From Fragilariopsis cylindrus CCMP1102 (lineage: Eukaryota; Bacillariophyta; Bacillariophyceae; Bacillariales; Bacillariaceae), in the NCBI GenBank assembly GCA_900095095.1, contig FMBT01000402.1:1-64000 (forward strand): a DNA stretch of 64,000 bases, written 5' to 3'. Every line of letters starts with the position of its first letter. Position 1 is the first letter of the stretch. This document shows positions 63,246 through 64,000 of the stretch, piece after piece. The notes beneath the pieces are model-generated. The model searched no databases. It saw only the letters and a list, made by a program, of their open reading frames with translations, and was not told where the DNA came from. A program made the translations under genes and the position numbers.

Positions 63246-64000
63246 GACAAATAATTTGCTCTGTGATAATGTACAGAGGTAAATATGCCACACTAAGTCC
63301 ATACACTAAGAAATATCACCCCACTAGCAAAGTTATAGAGCAGATGCTATGGGTCACCAAGTGTGGTGTATATATAGTATCTACCAGCTGAAGGCAACCA
63401 CATAAAATCTTTGCACATATTATGGTATTGCCAGACTTAGCTACTACACCATTAAATGTTCTTGTTTTTGATGCTGTAGCTGTTGATGATGAGGTGACCA
63501 CTTGATATAGTATCACCTAATATCGTTGTTGGAGAATGTGCAAAACTGAACTGATACACATTCATGTTCTTATCATGTTATTGCATGCATGTCTAGCTAT
63601 CCAGGACTTCAATGACAGAGAGGTGGTATAGTAGCACAAAGAAGAAGCATATGATTTACTGCATATATACCTTTTTGTACTAAAAAGTAGATATAAGCAT
63701 GATGTTGCTGCTGCTGTGAAATCTATGGCTGCATTTAAATTTGTTAAGACTATTAAGCTACGATAGGTTGTGCTTTGATATTAAACTAATGTCTAAAGTT
63801 ATTATGAGCCATCTGATTCTATTCAACTATCTGCTCAACTGGGGTGATCCCATTACAACAACAGGTTATTGATTTGTATACAAAATAATATTTCTTACCA
63901 AGTGAATGAGTTGTGGATTAGTGTGGCTTGCCTTTTTGCAACTGCCATAATAGGCTGTAGTATTTATGTACTGGCTAGTAATGTGTCTTTGTTGATAGTC

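Larger units (their letters stand above)
61711..64000. other. Gene-free repeat-derived region
   Basis: No supported gene in about 2.3 kb. Open frames of up to 157 codons arise on both strands from low-complexity sequence. It contains R-block-like sequence (62575-62800), C15 at 62760-62774 and C17 at 63151-63167, and a short ATGGTGTAT repeat cluster. The rest is unique AT-rich sequence with TG-rich words. Confidence 0.5.

Overview
The window looks like nuclear DNA of a diatom, most likely a pennate one; this is an inference from gene content, not a search. The pointers are: AT-rich intergenic DNA; intron-poor genes with short GT-AG introns; long Asn, Ser, Gln and Asp runs in proteins; two proteins built on helicase-associated (HA-type) repeats; two proteins with the diatom-rich DUF6824-type domain (one fused to an HSF-like domain); and SH3-like repeat proteins ending in RING or C2H2 fingers. 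I see no rRNA, tRNA, CRISPR, phage or bacterial operon signal.

Layout. 1-2.3 kb: copy 1 of a modular dispersed repeat. 2.3-7.8 kb: two minus-strand paralogues with unusual C2HC fingers, one broken by a 1-nt frameshift. 7.8-10.9 kb: microsatellites, a local duplication and gene-free DNA. 10.9-14 kb: three-exon gene for an MDM2-type RING protein. 14.8-18 kb: 1060-aa protein joining a NYN/PIN-like domain, a calcineurin-type phosphoesterase and a RuvC/RNase H-like domain. 19-28 kb: leucine-rich-repeat-like protein, membrane-anchored HA-repeat protein, winged-helix-like protein and a Ser-rich unknown. 28-32.3 kb: a large repeat island with copy 2 of the modular element. 32.6-34.6 kb: acidic HA-repeat protein. 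35-37.5 kb: glutamine-dependent NAD+ synthetase, the clearest housekeeping gene. 38.3-42.1 kb: two-exon gene for a Tudor-like/HSF-like/DUF6824 fusion with SUMO-interaction-like motifs; a frameshift hides a conserved Cys-rich C-terminus. 42.7-45.5 kb: an unknown protein and a CadD/LysE-like membrane protein. 46.6-50 kb: three-exon gene for a RING/IBR-like plus UPF1-like helicase. 50.7-56 kb: three-exon RCC1-HECT ubiquitin ligase. 56.2-58.2 kb: Gln-rich DUF6824 protein. 58.6-60.4 kb: SH3-like/C2H2 protein with a disrupted 5' part. 60.4-64 kb: copy 3 of the modular repeat and other non-coding repeats.

There is no operon-like organisation. Themes that recur are nuclear regulation (C2HC, HA, HSF, DUF6824, winged helix), ubiquitin/SUMO signalling (two convincing E3 ligases, one RBR-like helicase, SUMO-interaction-like and sumoylation-like motifs) and nucleic-acid enzymes (NYN-MPE-RuvC fusion, SF1 helicase). 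The best candidates for something undescribed are the triple NYN-phosphoesterase-RuvC fusion, the HSF-DUF6824 fusion, the RBR-like helicase, an HDY[ML]SLY motif shared by three otherwise different nuclear-type proteins, and the orientation-shuffled repeat family.
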